Made by a program: the position numbers and the translations under genes
Shown: positions 44,551 through 52,698 of the stretch, piece by piece
Layout of the letters: the number at the start of each line of letters is the position of its first letter
Position numbering within the stretch: position 1 is the first letter of the stretch
The notes under the pieces: model-generated
Told to the model about the DNA's origin: nothing
Seen by the model: the letters and a program-made list of their open reading frames with translations, nothing else
The model's database searches: none
Assembly (NCBI RefSeq): GCF_051379705.1
Contig: NZ_CP179868.1
Span: 2,480,001 to 2,544,000 of the forward strand
Source of the DNA: Ekhidna sp051379705
GTDB lineage: Bacteria > Bacteroidota > Bacteroidia > Cytophagales > Cyclobacteriaceae
DNA length: 64,000 nucleotides
Reading direction: 5' to 3'

Positions 44551-47002
44551 CATATCAGTATTATTGATTCTTGTGGCATTATCATCGATGGCACAGTATA
44601 CCCTTTCCGGGAATATTATCGATGCAGAAAGCAAACAGCCGATTGTCAATGCCGAGATCTATGATCGGAACAGCAGCCAGCTAGCATCAACTGATAAAAG
44701 AGGGTACTTTGAGCTTAACAATCTCAAGGGAGGTAAGCATGAGGTGGTCATTATGTCGCTGGAGTATCAGACGCTGGAGCAGCAGGTAGAGCTTACCAGC
44801 GATAGAAACATCACCATTCCAATGGAAGAGTTTCAGCAAGAGCTTTCTGAAGTAGTCATTAGTCAGAGACGAGAAGAAATCTTTGCATTAACTCGTCTAC
44901 AGCCAGTGGAAGGAACAGCTATTTATGCAGGTAAGAAAACGGAGGTCGTATTGCTGGATCAAATGGTAGGAAATGTCGCGACTAATAATGCAAGGCAGAT
45001 TTATTCTCAAGTTGTGGGTTTAAATATTTACGAAAGTACAGATGCGGGCTTACAGCTAAATGTGGGTGGACGTGGACTTGATCCAAACCGAACATCGAAT
45101 TTTAATACGCGTCAAAACGGATATGATATTAGCGCAGATGTGCTTGGATATCCTGAAAGCTATTACACACCACCATCTGAGGCACTAAGCGAAATACAGG
45201 TGGTGAGAGGTGCCGCATCTTTGCAATATGGAACCCAGTTTGGTGGCTTGATAAACTTTAAAATGAAGCCGCCATCTGATAAGCCAATTGAGTTGACGAC
45301 TCGTCAATCTGTGGGCTCTTTCGGACTGTTCAATACGTTTAATTCACTAAATGGAACCGTCGGTAAGTTCTCCTATTTCACCTATCTGAATTATAAAAAA
45401 GGAGATGGATTCAGACCCAACTCTGAGTTTGAGTCAACCAATTACTTCGGAAGTTTTGGTTATGAATTTTCTGAACGAACGTCTGCCACTTTTGAGTTTA
45501 CTTCTCTGAATTACCTTTCGCAACAACCAGGTGGGCTTACTGACGCTCAATTCAAAGCCAATCCCAATTTTAGCAACCGCACCCGAAATTGGTTTGAGGT
45601 AAACTGGAGGTTGTATTCCCTGAAGCTCAATCATAAACTATCGACCAGGAGTGATTTCAGCTTTACCTTTTTTGCTTTGGATGCAGGTAGAAATGCACTT
45701 GGGTTCAGAGGAGATCCAAGCGAACTGAATCAGAATCCAATTCTTCAGGAAGATGAGCAAGACACAGATGGCAGCTTTTTCTTTTCCAGGGATTTGATCA
45801 AAGGGACATTTAGGAATTGGGGTGCCGAAGCACGCTACCTGACTCGCTATTCTTTAGGAGGAAAGGATGCTGTATTTCTTATTGGTTCAAAGTATTACAA
45901 AGCCAATAATACCAGTGTGCAGGGTCCGGGTACCAGAGGCACAGATGCGAACTTTGACTTTGCTATCGACGAAAACCCCAACTACATCAACCAGTCGGAT
46001 TTCGAGTTCCCAAACAGAAACCTGGCTGTCTTCGGAGAGAATATCTTTTTTATAAACAATCGTTTTTCCATCACGCCGGGATTCAGGTATGAATACATTA
46101 AGACAGAGAGTCTAGGAACCTACAATAGGGAAGGAATAGATCTGGCTGGTAATGTACAACCCCTTGGCGACACCACAGATAATAGAATCTTCGATCGATC
46201 ATTTTTGCTACTTGGGATAGGTGTAAGCTTTGACCCTTCGGAGCATATTGAAATCTATAGCAACATCTCTCAAAATTATCGCTCAGTTACTTTCAGCGAC
46301 ATCCGCGTCACGAACCCAACATTCATCATCGATCCGGATATCTCAGATGAAAAAGGCTTCACCTTTGACCTAGGCGCAAGAGGAAGATGGAGGGAACTGA
46401 TCTCATTTGATATCGGAGCCTATGGAATATTGTATGATGACCGGATCGGTATTATTCTGGACGACCGAGCAAATCGTGTACGTGGAAATATTGGGACCGC
46501 ACTCATTGTAGGTCTGGAGTTTTTCACAGATTGGAACTTGGCCAAGAGTTTTCAGCTACCCTCGTCCGACTATAAGCTCAATTGGTTTGTCAATGCAGCG
46601 ATTACAGAGTCAAGCTATTTGGACTCTGATGAAAACAATGTAGAGGAGAAAAAGGTAGAGTTCATTCCATTTGCAAACCTCAAAACAGGTTTTCGATTTG
46701 GATACAAAAACTTGCTCGGTAGTTTCCAGTTTACCCATTTGTCTGAACAATTCACAGATGTGGAGAACTCCACTGTACCTGATGATAGCGACAACAGGAA
46801 TGGGCTTATTGGTGAGATCCCTGCTTACTCAATCATGGATTTTTCATTAGCCTACAGGTATAAAAAATTCAAAGTTGAATCAGGAATAAACAACCTTTTA
46901 GATGAACAGTATTTTACCAGGAGAGCCACCGGATATCCTGGACCGGGAATTATTCCTTCTGAACCAAGAAACTATTATTTAACCATTCAATTTAAATTAT
47001 AA
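44531..47002 (+). CDS. TonB-dependent outer-membrane receptor
   Basis: The 823-residue protein has a signal peptide (about 1-22, ending MAQ), a carboxypeptidase-like regulatory domain (about 25-105; YTLSGNIIDAESKQPI, then GYFELNNLKGGKHEVVI), a plug (about 120-250, with YSQVVGLNIYES and VRGAASLQYGTQFGGLINFK) and a 22-strand barrel ending in an aromatic-terminal strand (YYLTIQFKL). It is FecA-like in size. It imports an iron chelate or other metal ligand (inference from operator and imelysin). The start at ATG 44531 is preferred to the in-frame TTG 44525. Confidence 0.92.
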   Translation: MRLKGYSISVLLILVALSSMAQYTLSGNIIDAESKQPIVNAEIYDRNSSQLASTDKRGYFELNNLKGGKHEVVIMSLEYQTLEQQVELTSDRNITIPMEEFQQELSEVVISQRREEIFALTRLQPVEGTAIYAGKKTEVVLLDQMVGNVATNNARQIYSQVVGLNIYESTDAGLQLNVGGRGLDPNRTSNFNTRQNGYDISADVLGYPESYYTPPSEALSEIQVVRGAASLQYGTQFGGLINFKMKPPSDKPIELTTRQSVGSFGLFNTFNSLNGTVGKFSYFTYLNYKKGDGFRPNSEFESTNYFGSFGYEFSERTSATFEFTSLNYLSQQPGGLTDAQFKANPNFSNRTRNWFEVNWRLYSLKLNHKLSTRSDFSFTFFALDAGRNALGFRGDPSELNQNPILQEDEQDTDGSFFFSRDLIKGTFRNWGAEARYLTRYSLGGKDAVFLIGSKYYKANNTSVQGPGTRGTDANFDFAIDENPNYINQSDFEFPNRNLAVFGENIFFINNRFSITPGFRYEYIKTESLGTYNREGIDLAGNVQPLGDTTDNRIFDRSFLLLGIGVSFDPSEHIEIYSNISQNYRSVTFSDIRVTNPTFIIDPDISDEKGFTFDLGARGRWRELISFDIGAYGILYDDRIGIILDDRANRVRGNIGTALIVGLEFFTDWNLAKSFQLPSSDYKLNWFVNAAITESSYLDSDENNVEEKKVEFIPFANLKTGFRFGYKNLLGSFQFTHLSEQFTDVENSTVPDDSDNRNGLIGEIPAYSIMDFSLAYRYKKFKVESGINNLLDEQYFTRRATGYPGPGIIPSEPRNYYLTIQFKL

Positions 47003-47449
47003 ATGAGATACCTTTTTCTATTATTGATGCTTAGCGTGGCATGCTCTACCAAGCCAGAAAAAAAGGAAGTAGAAGAATATCCGGTGTTGGAAACCATGGG
47101 CTATTATCAGAAATTTTCGCATAAACTTTGGTTGGCAGGAAAAAATAAAAACTGGAAGCTGGCGGACTTCTACACCCATGAGTTGGAGGAAGTAACCGAG
47201 AACCTGATAGAGGGAGATGTCATCCATGACAACTATAACATGAGTAACCTCTCCGAGGCTATTTTATTGCCAAAAATTGAGAAAGTGGAGGAGGCAATAC
47301 GTCAAGAAAATGAAGTGCTTTTTCTGGAAAATTATGAGCTCATGATCAGCTCGTGTAATCTTTGCCATAATACCACCAAGCACAATTTCATCAAGATTAC
47401 CATCCCGAATGATTCCACTATTTGGAATCAAGATTTTTCAACTAGATAA
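47003..47449 (+). CDS. Lipoprotein with CxxCH haem-binding motif
   Basis: A 148-residue protein with a lipobox (LSVAC, Cys near residue 14). A single CNLCH motif near residue 117-121 is typical of covalent haem attachment, in a mostly helical protein; the layout resembles a cytochrome c'-like helical bundle, with the motif near the C-terminus. It begins at the base following the TonB receptor stop. If it carries haem it could be a redox partner for ferric reduction at the outer membrane or for the HTTM protein. No named family is assigned. Confidence 0.75.
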   Translation: MRYLFLLLMLSVACSTKPEKKEVEEYPVLETMGYYQKFSHKLWLAGKNKNWKLADFYTHELEEVTENLIEGDVIHDNYNMSNLSEAILLPKIEKVEEAIRQENEVLFLENYELMISSCNLCHNTTKHNFIKITIPNDSTIWNQDFSTR

Positions 47450-47497
47450 GTGATTTGCCAGCAATGCTCAAAACTTGCCAGCAACCTGACAAAAATC

Positions 47498-47516
47498 ATT
47501 TAGAATTAGTCTAAAT
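47498..47516. promoter_or_regulatory. Palindromic operator (copy 3)
   Basis: ATTTAGAAT-T-AGTCTAAAT has one mismatch from the 17-base palindrome plus a matching A/T pair outside. It lies just upstream of the -33 element of the ferritin cluster promoter. Confidence 0.72.
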
Positions 47517-47557
47517 AAGCTTGCTGAAATCACCATTGGGCATTACGTTTGCATTCT

Positions 47558-47576
47558 ATTTAGAATCTATCTAAAT
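47558..47576. promoter_or_regulatory. Palindromic operator (copy 4)
   Basis: ATTTAGAAT-C-TATCTAAAT deviates at two inner bases of the right half. It lies seven bases after the -7 element, over the probable transcription start. Confidence 0.72.
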
Positions 47577-47587
47577 AAGGAGAATTG

Positions 47588-47773
47588 ATGAGTAGAGTCC
47601 CAGTACAACTTCCGGTTTCTAAGCTTTATGAAGAGCATCTTCAAAAGAAGAAAAAGAAGGGTAAGAAATTGAAGGACGAATGTTGCTTCAAGTACATGAA
47701 GAAGAAAGGGAAATACTGCAAGTCATGTCCGACTTTACATTCAATGTGTGAAAATGCAGGAAGAGATTTATAG
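47588..47773 (+). CDS. Small Cys- and Lys-rich protein in ferritin cluster
   Basis: A 61-residue protein. The central LQKKKKKGKKLKDECCFKYM run is strongly basic, followed by CKSCP and a further Cys near the C-terminus; four of the cysteines (ECC and CKSC) could form a metal or Fe-S site. The ATG at 47588 is used, after AAGGAG seven bases upstream, an unusually good ribosome-binding site for this genome. The gene is first in the cluster and overlaps the next by 20 bases. It is not a recognised bacterioferritin-associated ferredoxin, though an analogous iron-release role is conceivable. Confidence 0.7.
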   Translation: MSRVPVQLPVSKLYEEHLQKKKKKGKKLKDECCFKYMKKKGKYCKSCPTLHSMCENAGRDL

Positions 47774-48089
47774 AACAAAAAGTGCTTCAATCGCCCAATG
47801 CGAGCTTACAGACAGCTTTCTTCTGACATTCGATCAGGAAGAAATTCAATTTAAGCTGTGTGACCTATTTGCTTTCCGCAAGCGAATCATGGCATTTGAC
47901 ATTATGGAACTGCTGGAAAGCACCGCGCCTGATGTGGAAGTTGTTCACCTGCCACATTGCGATCGTTTCCTACTTCTAAGCCTGCGTGAGATCCTGGAAT
48001 TTAGAGAGCTTCTAAACGGAACCTTCGATACCTTAGCACTTAACAGTGCCATTCAAAAGATTTTACGAAAGAACGTATTTAACTTTTGA
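47754..48089 (+). CDS. DUF6686-like protein in ferritin cluster
   Basis: A 111-residue cytoplasmic protein. The pattern (CELTDSFLLTFDQEEIQFKL, helix, then HCDRFLLLSLREILEFRELL) resembles the DUF6686 family of Bacteroidota, but typical CxxC cysteines near the N-terminus are missing, so the assignment is tentative. It starts within the upstream Cys-rich gene (20-base overlap), showing translational coupling, and is 38 bases upstream of ferritin. Function is unknown; position suggests iron storage or its control. Confidence 0.7.
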   Translation: MQEEIYRTKSASIAQCELTDSFLLTFDQEEIQFKLCDLFAFRKRIMAFDIMELLESTAPDVEVVHLPHCDRFLLLSLREILEFRELLNGTFDTLALNSAIQKILRKNVFNF

Positions 48090-48127
48090 TTGGTTGAATA
48101 TAAAGCCAATTAAGAACAGAACTTGAC

Positions 48128-48655
48128 ATGAAAGATATTTTAAGAAGACATCACGTATTGAAAGACGAGATTGTTGATGTCATCAATCGACAGATAAAAA
48201 TGGAAGCCCATTCTTCAGCCTCTTACCTGGCAATGGCTGCATGGTGTGATGTACGAGGATATGATAACAGTGCTGAATTTTTCTTTCAGCAATCTGAAGA
48301 AGAACGCAAACATCAGCTAAAGCTTTTCCATTACTTATGCGATATGGAATGTGATGCTGTTTCTCCAACCGTTGGGGAAAGCCAGCATGACTTTGGCTCA
48401 TTACGAGAAGTGTTCGAAAAGGCACTGGAGCACGAAATCGCAGTTTCCGATTCTATTCATGAAATTGTAGGTGAGTGCAGAAAATACAACGATATAGCCA
48501 CCGAGGAATTCATGCGTTGGTTCGTTCAGGAGCAAATCGAAGAAGAGTACATCGCAAGAAGAGCCCTCGAGCTATTTGATGTGCTTGGAGAAGACAAGAT
48601 TGCGTTAGGAATGTTTGAGGAGCGAATTCTTGAAATAGAATATGAAGCAGGTTGA
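48128..48655 (+). CDS. ftnA: Ferritin
   Basis: A 175-residue four-helix-bundle ferritin, cytoplasmic 24-mer iron storage. Diiron ligands are visible: Glu in QIKMEAHSSASYLAMA (near residue 24), the EExxxH pattern in FFQQSEEERKHQLKLF (near 57-61), and helix C/D acidic residues in HEIAVSDSIHEI and FVQEQIEEEYIARRAL. It lacks the haem-ligand Met of bacterioferritin. It is the last gene of the cluster with the Cys-rich and DUF6686-like proteins, ending at a terminator that runs into the trmH-like gene. Confidence 0.93.
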   Translation: MKDILRRHHVLKDEIVDVINRQIKMEAHSSASYLAMAAWCDVRGYDNSAEFFFQQSEEERKHQLKLFHYLCDMECDAVSPTVGESQHDFGSLREVFEKALEHEIAVSDSIHEIVGECRKYNDIATEEFMRWFVQEQIEEEYIARRALELFDVLGEDKIALGMFEERILEIEYEAG

Positions 48656-48680
48656 TTTAAATCAATAAAAAGAGATAAAA

Positions 48681-48708
48681 AGGCTTCCTTAAATAGGAAG
48701 CCTTTTTT
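48681..48708. terminator. Terminator after ferritin, within the 3' end of the convergent methylase gene
   Basis: AGGCTTCCT (48681-48689), loop TAAAT, AGGAAGCCT (48695-48703), then Ts. On the minus strand the right arm encodes the last residues (RLPI and stop) of the trmH-like gene. Confidence 0.9.
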
Positions 48709-49228
48709 GTTTACTCACAAAATCCCAAAGCACTACTCCGATGCTGACTGATATATTCAGCGAATGTTTGGTGCCATACTGAGGTATTTCCAAAACAGTG
48801 TTTGCTGTTTCTACCACCTGATCATTTACGCCAAATACCTCGTTACCAAAAACGAAGGCGTACTTGGTGCCTTTTTCTACTTTAAAATCAAGTAGAGAAG
48901 TGCTCTTATCAGCTTGTTCAACCGCAATGATTTGGTAACCTTCCTTCTTTAGGTCGTTGATACATTGGCTTATGTTTTCATTATGCTCCCAAATAACCGT
49001 ATCCTGTGCGCCGAGGGCAGTCTTATTAATTTCCCGATGCGGTGGTTGAGCAGTTATACCACACAGATAAATTTTTTCAAGACAGAATGCATCAGAAGTT
49101 CGAAAAGCTGAGCCAACATTCATTGCACTACGGACATCATCAAGCACCAAAACAGCAGGTATTTTTTCAGCTTTCTTAAATTCTTCAGGCGATAGCCGGT
49201 TTAGCTCTTCGTTCTTTATTTTCCGCAT
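48689..49228 (-). CDS. RNA 2'-O-methyltransferase, TrmH/SpoU family
   Basis: A 179-residue SPOUT enzyme that uses S-adenosylmethionine to methylate ribose in tRNA or rRNA. Motif 1 VLDDVRSAMNVGSAFRTSDAF (near residue 28) is present, motif 2 is AFVFGNEVFGV (near 127), and motif 3 IPQYGTKHSLNISVSIGVVLWDF (near 148) forms the knotted cofactor site. The target base is not predictable. It converges with ferritin and diverges from mutS (56 bases). The last codons lie inside a transcription terminator. Confidence 0.9.
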   Translation of the reverse strand: MRKIKNEELNRLSPEEFKKAEKIPAVLVLDDVRSAMNVGSAFRTSDAFCLEKIYLCGITAQPPHREINKTALGAQDTVIWEHNENISQCINDLKKEGYQIIAVEQADKSTSLLDFKVEKGTKYAFVFGNEVFGVNDQVVETANTVLEIPQYGTKHSLNISVSIGVVLWDFVSKQKRLPI

Positions 49229-49284
49229 CGATTATTCAGGTTAATATTGCAATCTAATTGGCAAAATTAAACTGAACGATCTGC

Positions 49285-51891
49285 ATGGCAGGCACTAAGA
49301 TCAAAGCAAAAGAAACACCACTCATGAAGCAGTACAATGCGATCAAAAGCAGGTACCCGGGTGCGTTGCTTTTGTTCAGAGTTGGCGATTTTTATGAGAC
49401 TTTTGGAGAAGACGCAGTTAAGGCCAGCAAAACGCTGGACATTGTGCTGACCAAAAGAGCCAACGGTTCGCAGAAAGAAATGGAGCTGGCAGGATTCCCA
49501 CATCATGCCATGGATACCTACTTGCCCAAGCTTGTTCGAGCTGGATACCGGGTTGCAATCTGCGATCAATTGGAAGACCCAAAGTCAGTAAAAGGAATTG
49601 TCAAGCGTGGAGTTACGGAACTCGTTACACCGGGCTTATCTCTCAATGACAATGTGCTTGATCAACGCAAAAACAATTTCCTTGCTTCAATCTATTTTGA
49701 TAAGGACAAATGCGGTGTTGCTTTTCTAGATCTTTCTACAGGAGAGTTTATGGTTTCAGCTGGAACCGAAGATTATGTAGATAAGCTCATACGTGGCTTT
49801 CAGCCTTCAGAAATCATCTATCCCAAGCCAAGTCGAGACATCTATGGAAGCAAGTATGGCGAACACTTTTCCTCATATCCTTTAGAAGATTGGATTTTCA
49901 GTAAAGATTATGGTTATGAAAAACTAACCAACCATTTCAATGTGCCTAACCTGAAAGGCTACGGTATAGAAGAACTTTCGGAAGGAATTCTTGCTGCAGG
50001 TGCCATCCTTTATTACCTCGATGAGACGGAGCACAAGGAGACAAATCACATCAAGTCAATCTCTCGGATTGATGAAAACAAATACGTCTGGTTGGATCGT
50101 TTTACCATTCGAAACCTTGAGCTGATTCAGGCAGCTCAACCCGATGGAATTTCCTTAATTGACACCATTAACCACACGCTCACCCCGATGGGCGGGAGGT
50201 TATTGAGAAAATGGATGGTGTTGCCACTGAAAAGCAAACCTGAGATCGATCAACGCCTTGATGTGGTTGAAGTACTGACCGAAGCAGATGAGCTACACTC
50301 ATCGCTTATAGAGCATCTAGAAAGAATTGGTGACCTTGAACGATTGGTTGGTAAAGTAGCAACAAGTCGTGTCAACCCGCGTGAGCTGCTCCAACTCAAA
50401 AAGAGCTTAACACAGATACAGCCCATTCGAGATGTCATTAAAGATCAAAAGGCATTTAATGCTTTTCATGACCTACTCAATGCATGTGAAAAGCTGATTG
50501 AAAAACTAAGCAATGAATTGAAGGAAGATGCTCCATTGCAATTACATCAGGGAGGTGTGATTGAAACGGGTATAAATGAAGAGCTCGATGAGCTTCGGGC
50601 GATTTCTACTTCAGGGAAAGATTTTCTGTCGGGAATTCGTGACCGTGAAATCGAGCGTACAGGTATCAGCTCGCTGAAGATTGCCTACAACAAAGTTTTT
50701 GGTTACTACCTCGAAGTATCAAATGCGCATAAAGACAAGGTGCCGGAGGAATGGATTCGAAAGCAGACACTGGTAAATGCCGAGCGATACATCACCGAAG
50801 AACTAAAGCAATACGAAGAGAAAATTCTTACCGCTGAATCACAGATTGCTGTCCTGGAACAAGGACTGTATGGTGAGTTGGTAGCCTTTGCGCACACATA
50901 CATAGATTCCATCCAGCAAAATGCTAAAGTAATTGCGCAGCTTGACTGTCTTTCTTGCTTTGCGGAGCAAGCTCAGTCTTATAAATATTGCAGGCCTAGT
51001 ATCTCAGAGGATAAGATTCTGGACATCAAAGAAGGTCGCCATCCGGTAATTGAACGCAACCTGGCACAAGGAGAGGACTTCATTGCAAACGATGTGTACC
51101 TCGATAATGAATCACAGCAGGTGATGATCATTACCGGCCCGAACATGGCGGGTAAGTCTGCCTTGCTTCGACAGACAGCTTTGATTACGCTAATGGCTCA
51201 AATGGGCTCATTCGTTCCGGCAGGCTATGCAAAGATAGGTTTGGTGGATAAGGTTTTTACACGTGTTGGCGCTTCGGACAATCTCTCCCGAGGTGAGTCT
51301 ACATTTATGGTAGAGATGACTGAAACTGCAAGTATCCTGAATAATCTAAGCGATCGCTCGCTGGTGCTTATGGATGAAATTGGACGAGGAACGAGCACAT
51401 ATGATGGAATCTCGATTGCTTGGTCAATAGTGGAGCATTTGCACAACCATCCCAAATCGAAAGCCAAGACGCTTTTTGCTACACACTATCATGAGTTGAA
51501 TGAGTTAGTGAAAGATCTTCCTCGTGTTAAGAACTTTAATGTCTCTGTAAAAGAGCTGGAAAATAAGGTGATCTTCATGCGAAAGCTAGTTGAAGGAGGT
51601 ACTGAACACAGTTTTGGTATTCATGTGGCCCAGATGGCAGGCATGCCCAATGAAATTGTTATTCGGGCAAACGAAATTTTAAAGCATTTGGAGAAAGAAA
51701 AACTGACGGATAGTGACCGCCAGAAACTAGAAGAACTGCCTACTCAGCAGTTCCAAATGAATTTGTTTGAAGCCGATCCTCGAATGGATCGGATGTTGGA
51801 TATCCTTCGCAATATTGATGTGAATACAACATCACCGGTGGAGGCGCTATTGAAACTCAATGAATTAAAGGAAGTGCTTAAGGGGTCTTAA
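49285..51891 (+). CDS. mutS: DNA mismatch repair protein MutS
   Basis: An 868-residue mismatch recognition ATPase. The mismatch-binding Phe-x-Glu is in RVGDFYETFGEDA near residue 40; connector, lever and clamp domains follow. ATPase motifs are ITGPNMAGKSALLRQTALI (Walker A, about 620), STFMVEMTE (signature) and LVLMDEIGRGTST (Walker B) and ATHYHEL. Length is standard for MutS1. It overlaps the small minus-strand ORF by 4 bases at the stop. No mutL is adjacent. Confidence 0.97.
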   Translation: MAGTKIKAKETPLMKQYNAIKSRYPGALLLFRVGDFYETFGEDAVKASKTLDIVLTKRANGSQKEMELAGFPHHAMDTYLPKLVRAGYRVAICDQLEDPKSVKGIVKRGVTELVTPGLSLNDNVLDQRKNNFLASIYFDKDKCGVAFLDLSTGEFMVSAGTEDYVDKLIRGFQPSEIIYPKPSRDIYGSKYGEHFSSYPLEDWIFSKDYGYEKLTNHFNVPNLKGYGIEELSEGILAAGAILYYLDETEHKETNHIKSISRIDENKYVWLDRFTIRNLELIQAAQPDGISLIDTINHTLTPMGGRLLRKWMVLPLKSKPEIDQRLDVVEVLTEADELHSSLIEHLERIGDLERLVGKVATSRVNPRELLQLKKSLTQIQPIRDVIKDQKAFNAFHDLLNACEKLIEKLSNELKEDAPLQLHQGGVIETGINEELDELRAISTSGKDFLSGIRDREIERTGISSLKIAYNKVFGYYLEVSNAHKDKVPEEWIRKQTLVNAERYITEELKQYEEKILTAESQIAVLEQGLYGELVAFAHTYIDSIQQNAKVIAQLDCLSCFAEQAQSYKYCRPSISEDKILDIKEGRHPVIERNLAQGEDFIANDVYLDNESQQVMIITGPNMAGKSALLRQTALITLMAQMGSFVPAGYAKIGLVDKVFTRVGASDNLSRGESTFMVEMTETASILNNLSDRSLVLMDEIGRGTSTYDGISIAWSIVEHLHNHPKSKAKTLFATHYHELNELVKDLPRVKNFNVSVKELENKVIFMRKLVEGGTEHSFGIHVAQMAGMPNEIVIRANEILKHLEKEKLTDSDRQKLEELPTQQFQMNLFEADPRMDRMLDILRNIDVNTTSPVEALLKLNELKEVLKGS

Positions 51892-52058
51892 GCAACGAGT
51901 GCTTGGCTCTGCATGGAATCAGCTTCCATGATCAGACTGTTTACATACTGAAGTTGAGCTTCTAGTTCAGCGTTTTGATTTCCTTCAAGAATTCTTACCA
52001 AATGCTTTCTTACTTTCACAGCGCATTCTAGCGTCATTTCGATTTCTTCTCTGAACAT
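51888..52058 (-). CDS. Hypothetical small helical protein, 56 residues
   Basis: An ATG-to-stop frame in the mutS-tRNA interval encodes MFREEIEMTLECAVKVRKHL and continues with VRILEGNQNAELEAQLQYVN to a stop overlapping mutS by 4 bases. The predicted product is helical and amphipathic with a coiled-coil-like pattern and no Cys cluster. No homologue is recognised, so it may be a species-restricted regulator or a chance ORF. It is supported by the compact placement and a good ATG but not by any motif. The remaining 385 bases to the tRNAs hold no further gene. Confidence 0.5.
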   Translation of the reverse strand: MFREEIEMTLECAVKVRKHLVRILEGNQNAELEAQLQYVNSLIMEADSMQSQALVA

Positions 52059-52443
52059 TTTCTTTCTCGTTTATGTGGTTTTGTACTTTCTAGTTCTATT
52101 GAACAATACAAAAGTGAGAAAAAACGTAACGCTCAATTCCTCGGTAAATCACGGATTTAATCTAGGTCAAATTACTAGTGATTTTTTGCATGATTTTTCA
52201 CCTCGATCAGAGTGTGCATTTCATCTGTTATTAATGGGAGATTGATCGAAAGGAGGCCTTATTATTTGATTATTTAAGATTTAATTAATTGGTTTTAATA
52301 AGCTAAAAAAAGACAGATTTGGGAAGACAATGATTTTATTGGCTGATAATCTATCTGCAAGGTCAATTTTGTCTTATATATAGTTGTAATTATTGGAGCT
52401 TCATATAAATTTGCAATCCTTTTCAAAGGAAGAGAAGCAATAA
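52059..52443. other. AT-rich intergenic stretch before the tRNA genes
   Basis: I see no coding frame. It contains the tRNA promoter near its right end and otherwise only short A/T runs, without repeats or palindromes that I would defend. Confidence 0.5.
52384..52413 (+). promoter_or_regulatory. Predicted promoter of the tRNA-Gly/tRNA-Leu unit
   Basis: TTG at 52384-52386, a 19-base spacer and TAAATTTG at 52406-52413 match the consensus; the first tRNA begins 31 bases after the -7 element. Confidence 0.65.
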
Positions 52444-52516
<73 letters not shown>

Positions 52517-52531
52517 CAGACATTCAAAGCA

Positions 52532-52552
52532 ATGCCGCACTAGATGCGGCAT
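52532..52552. other. Hairpin between the two tRNA genes (processing or weak terminator)
   Basis: ATGCCGCA (52532-52539), loop CTAGA, TGCGGCAT (52545-52552), followed by CTTTGTTTTG. An 8-base perfect stem that could partly terminate or guide processing of the dicistronic tRNA transcript. Confidence 0.6.
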
Positions 52553-52573
52553 CTTTGTTTTGAAGAACTACCT

Positions 52574-52658
52574 GCCTCGGTGGTGGAATTGGTAGACACG
52601 CAGGACTTAAAATCCTGTGACCATTGCGGTCGTATGGGTTCAAGTCCCATCCGAGGTA
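52574..52658 (+). tRNA. tRNA-Leu, anticodon TAA
   Basis: An 85-base class II tRNA with D arm GGTGGAATTGGTAGACAC, anticodon stem CAGGA/TCCTG with loop CTTAAAA (TAA), a long variable arm, T arm ATGGG TTCAAGT CCCAT and acceptor GCCTCGG/CCGAGGT with a G1-U72 wobble. CCA is not encoded. Confidence 0.94.
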
Positions 52659-52664
52659 CTAAAG

Positions 52665-52696
52665 CCCTGATAGCGAAAGTTGTCAGGGTTTTTTTT
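52665..52696 (+). terminator. Terminator after tRNA-Leu
   Basis: CCCTGATAGC, GAAA tetraloop, GTTGTCAGGG (wobble pairs inside), then eight Ts. It starts seven bases after the tRNA. Confidence 0.88.
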
Positions 52697-52698
52697 GA

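Larger units (their letters stand above)
47450..47587. promoter_or_regulatory. Control region of the ferritin cluster
   Basis: TTG at 47521-47523, a 20-base spacer and TACGTTTG at 47544-47551 form a consensus promoter. Two copies of the palindrome flank it (47498-47516 and 47558-47576), with centres 60 bases apart. The layout would allow one operator to block the start and a second to act cooperatively. No terminator for the preceding operon was found. Confidence 0.75.
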
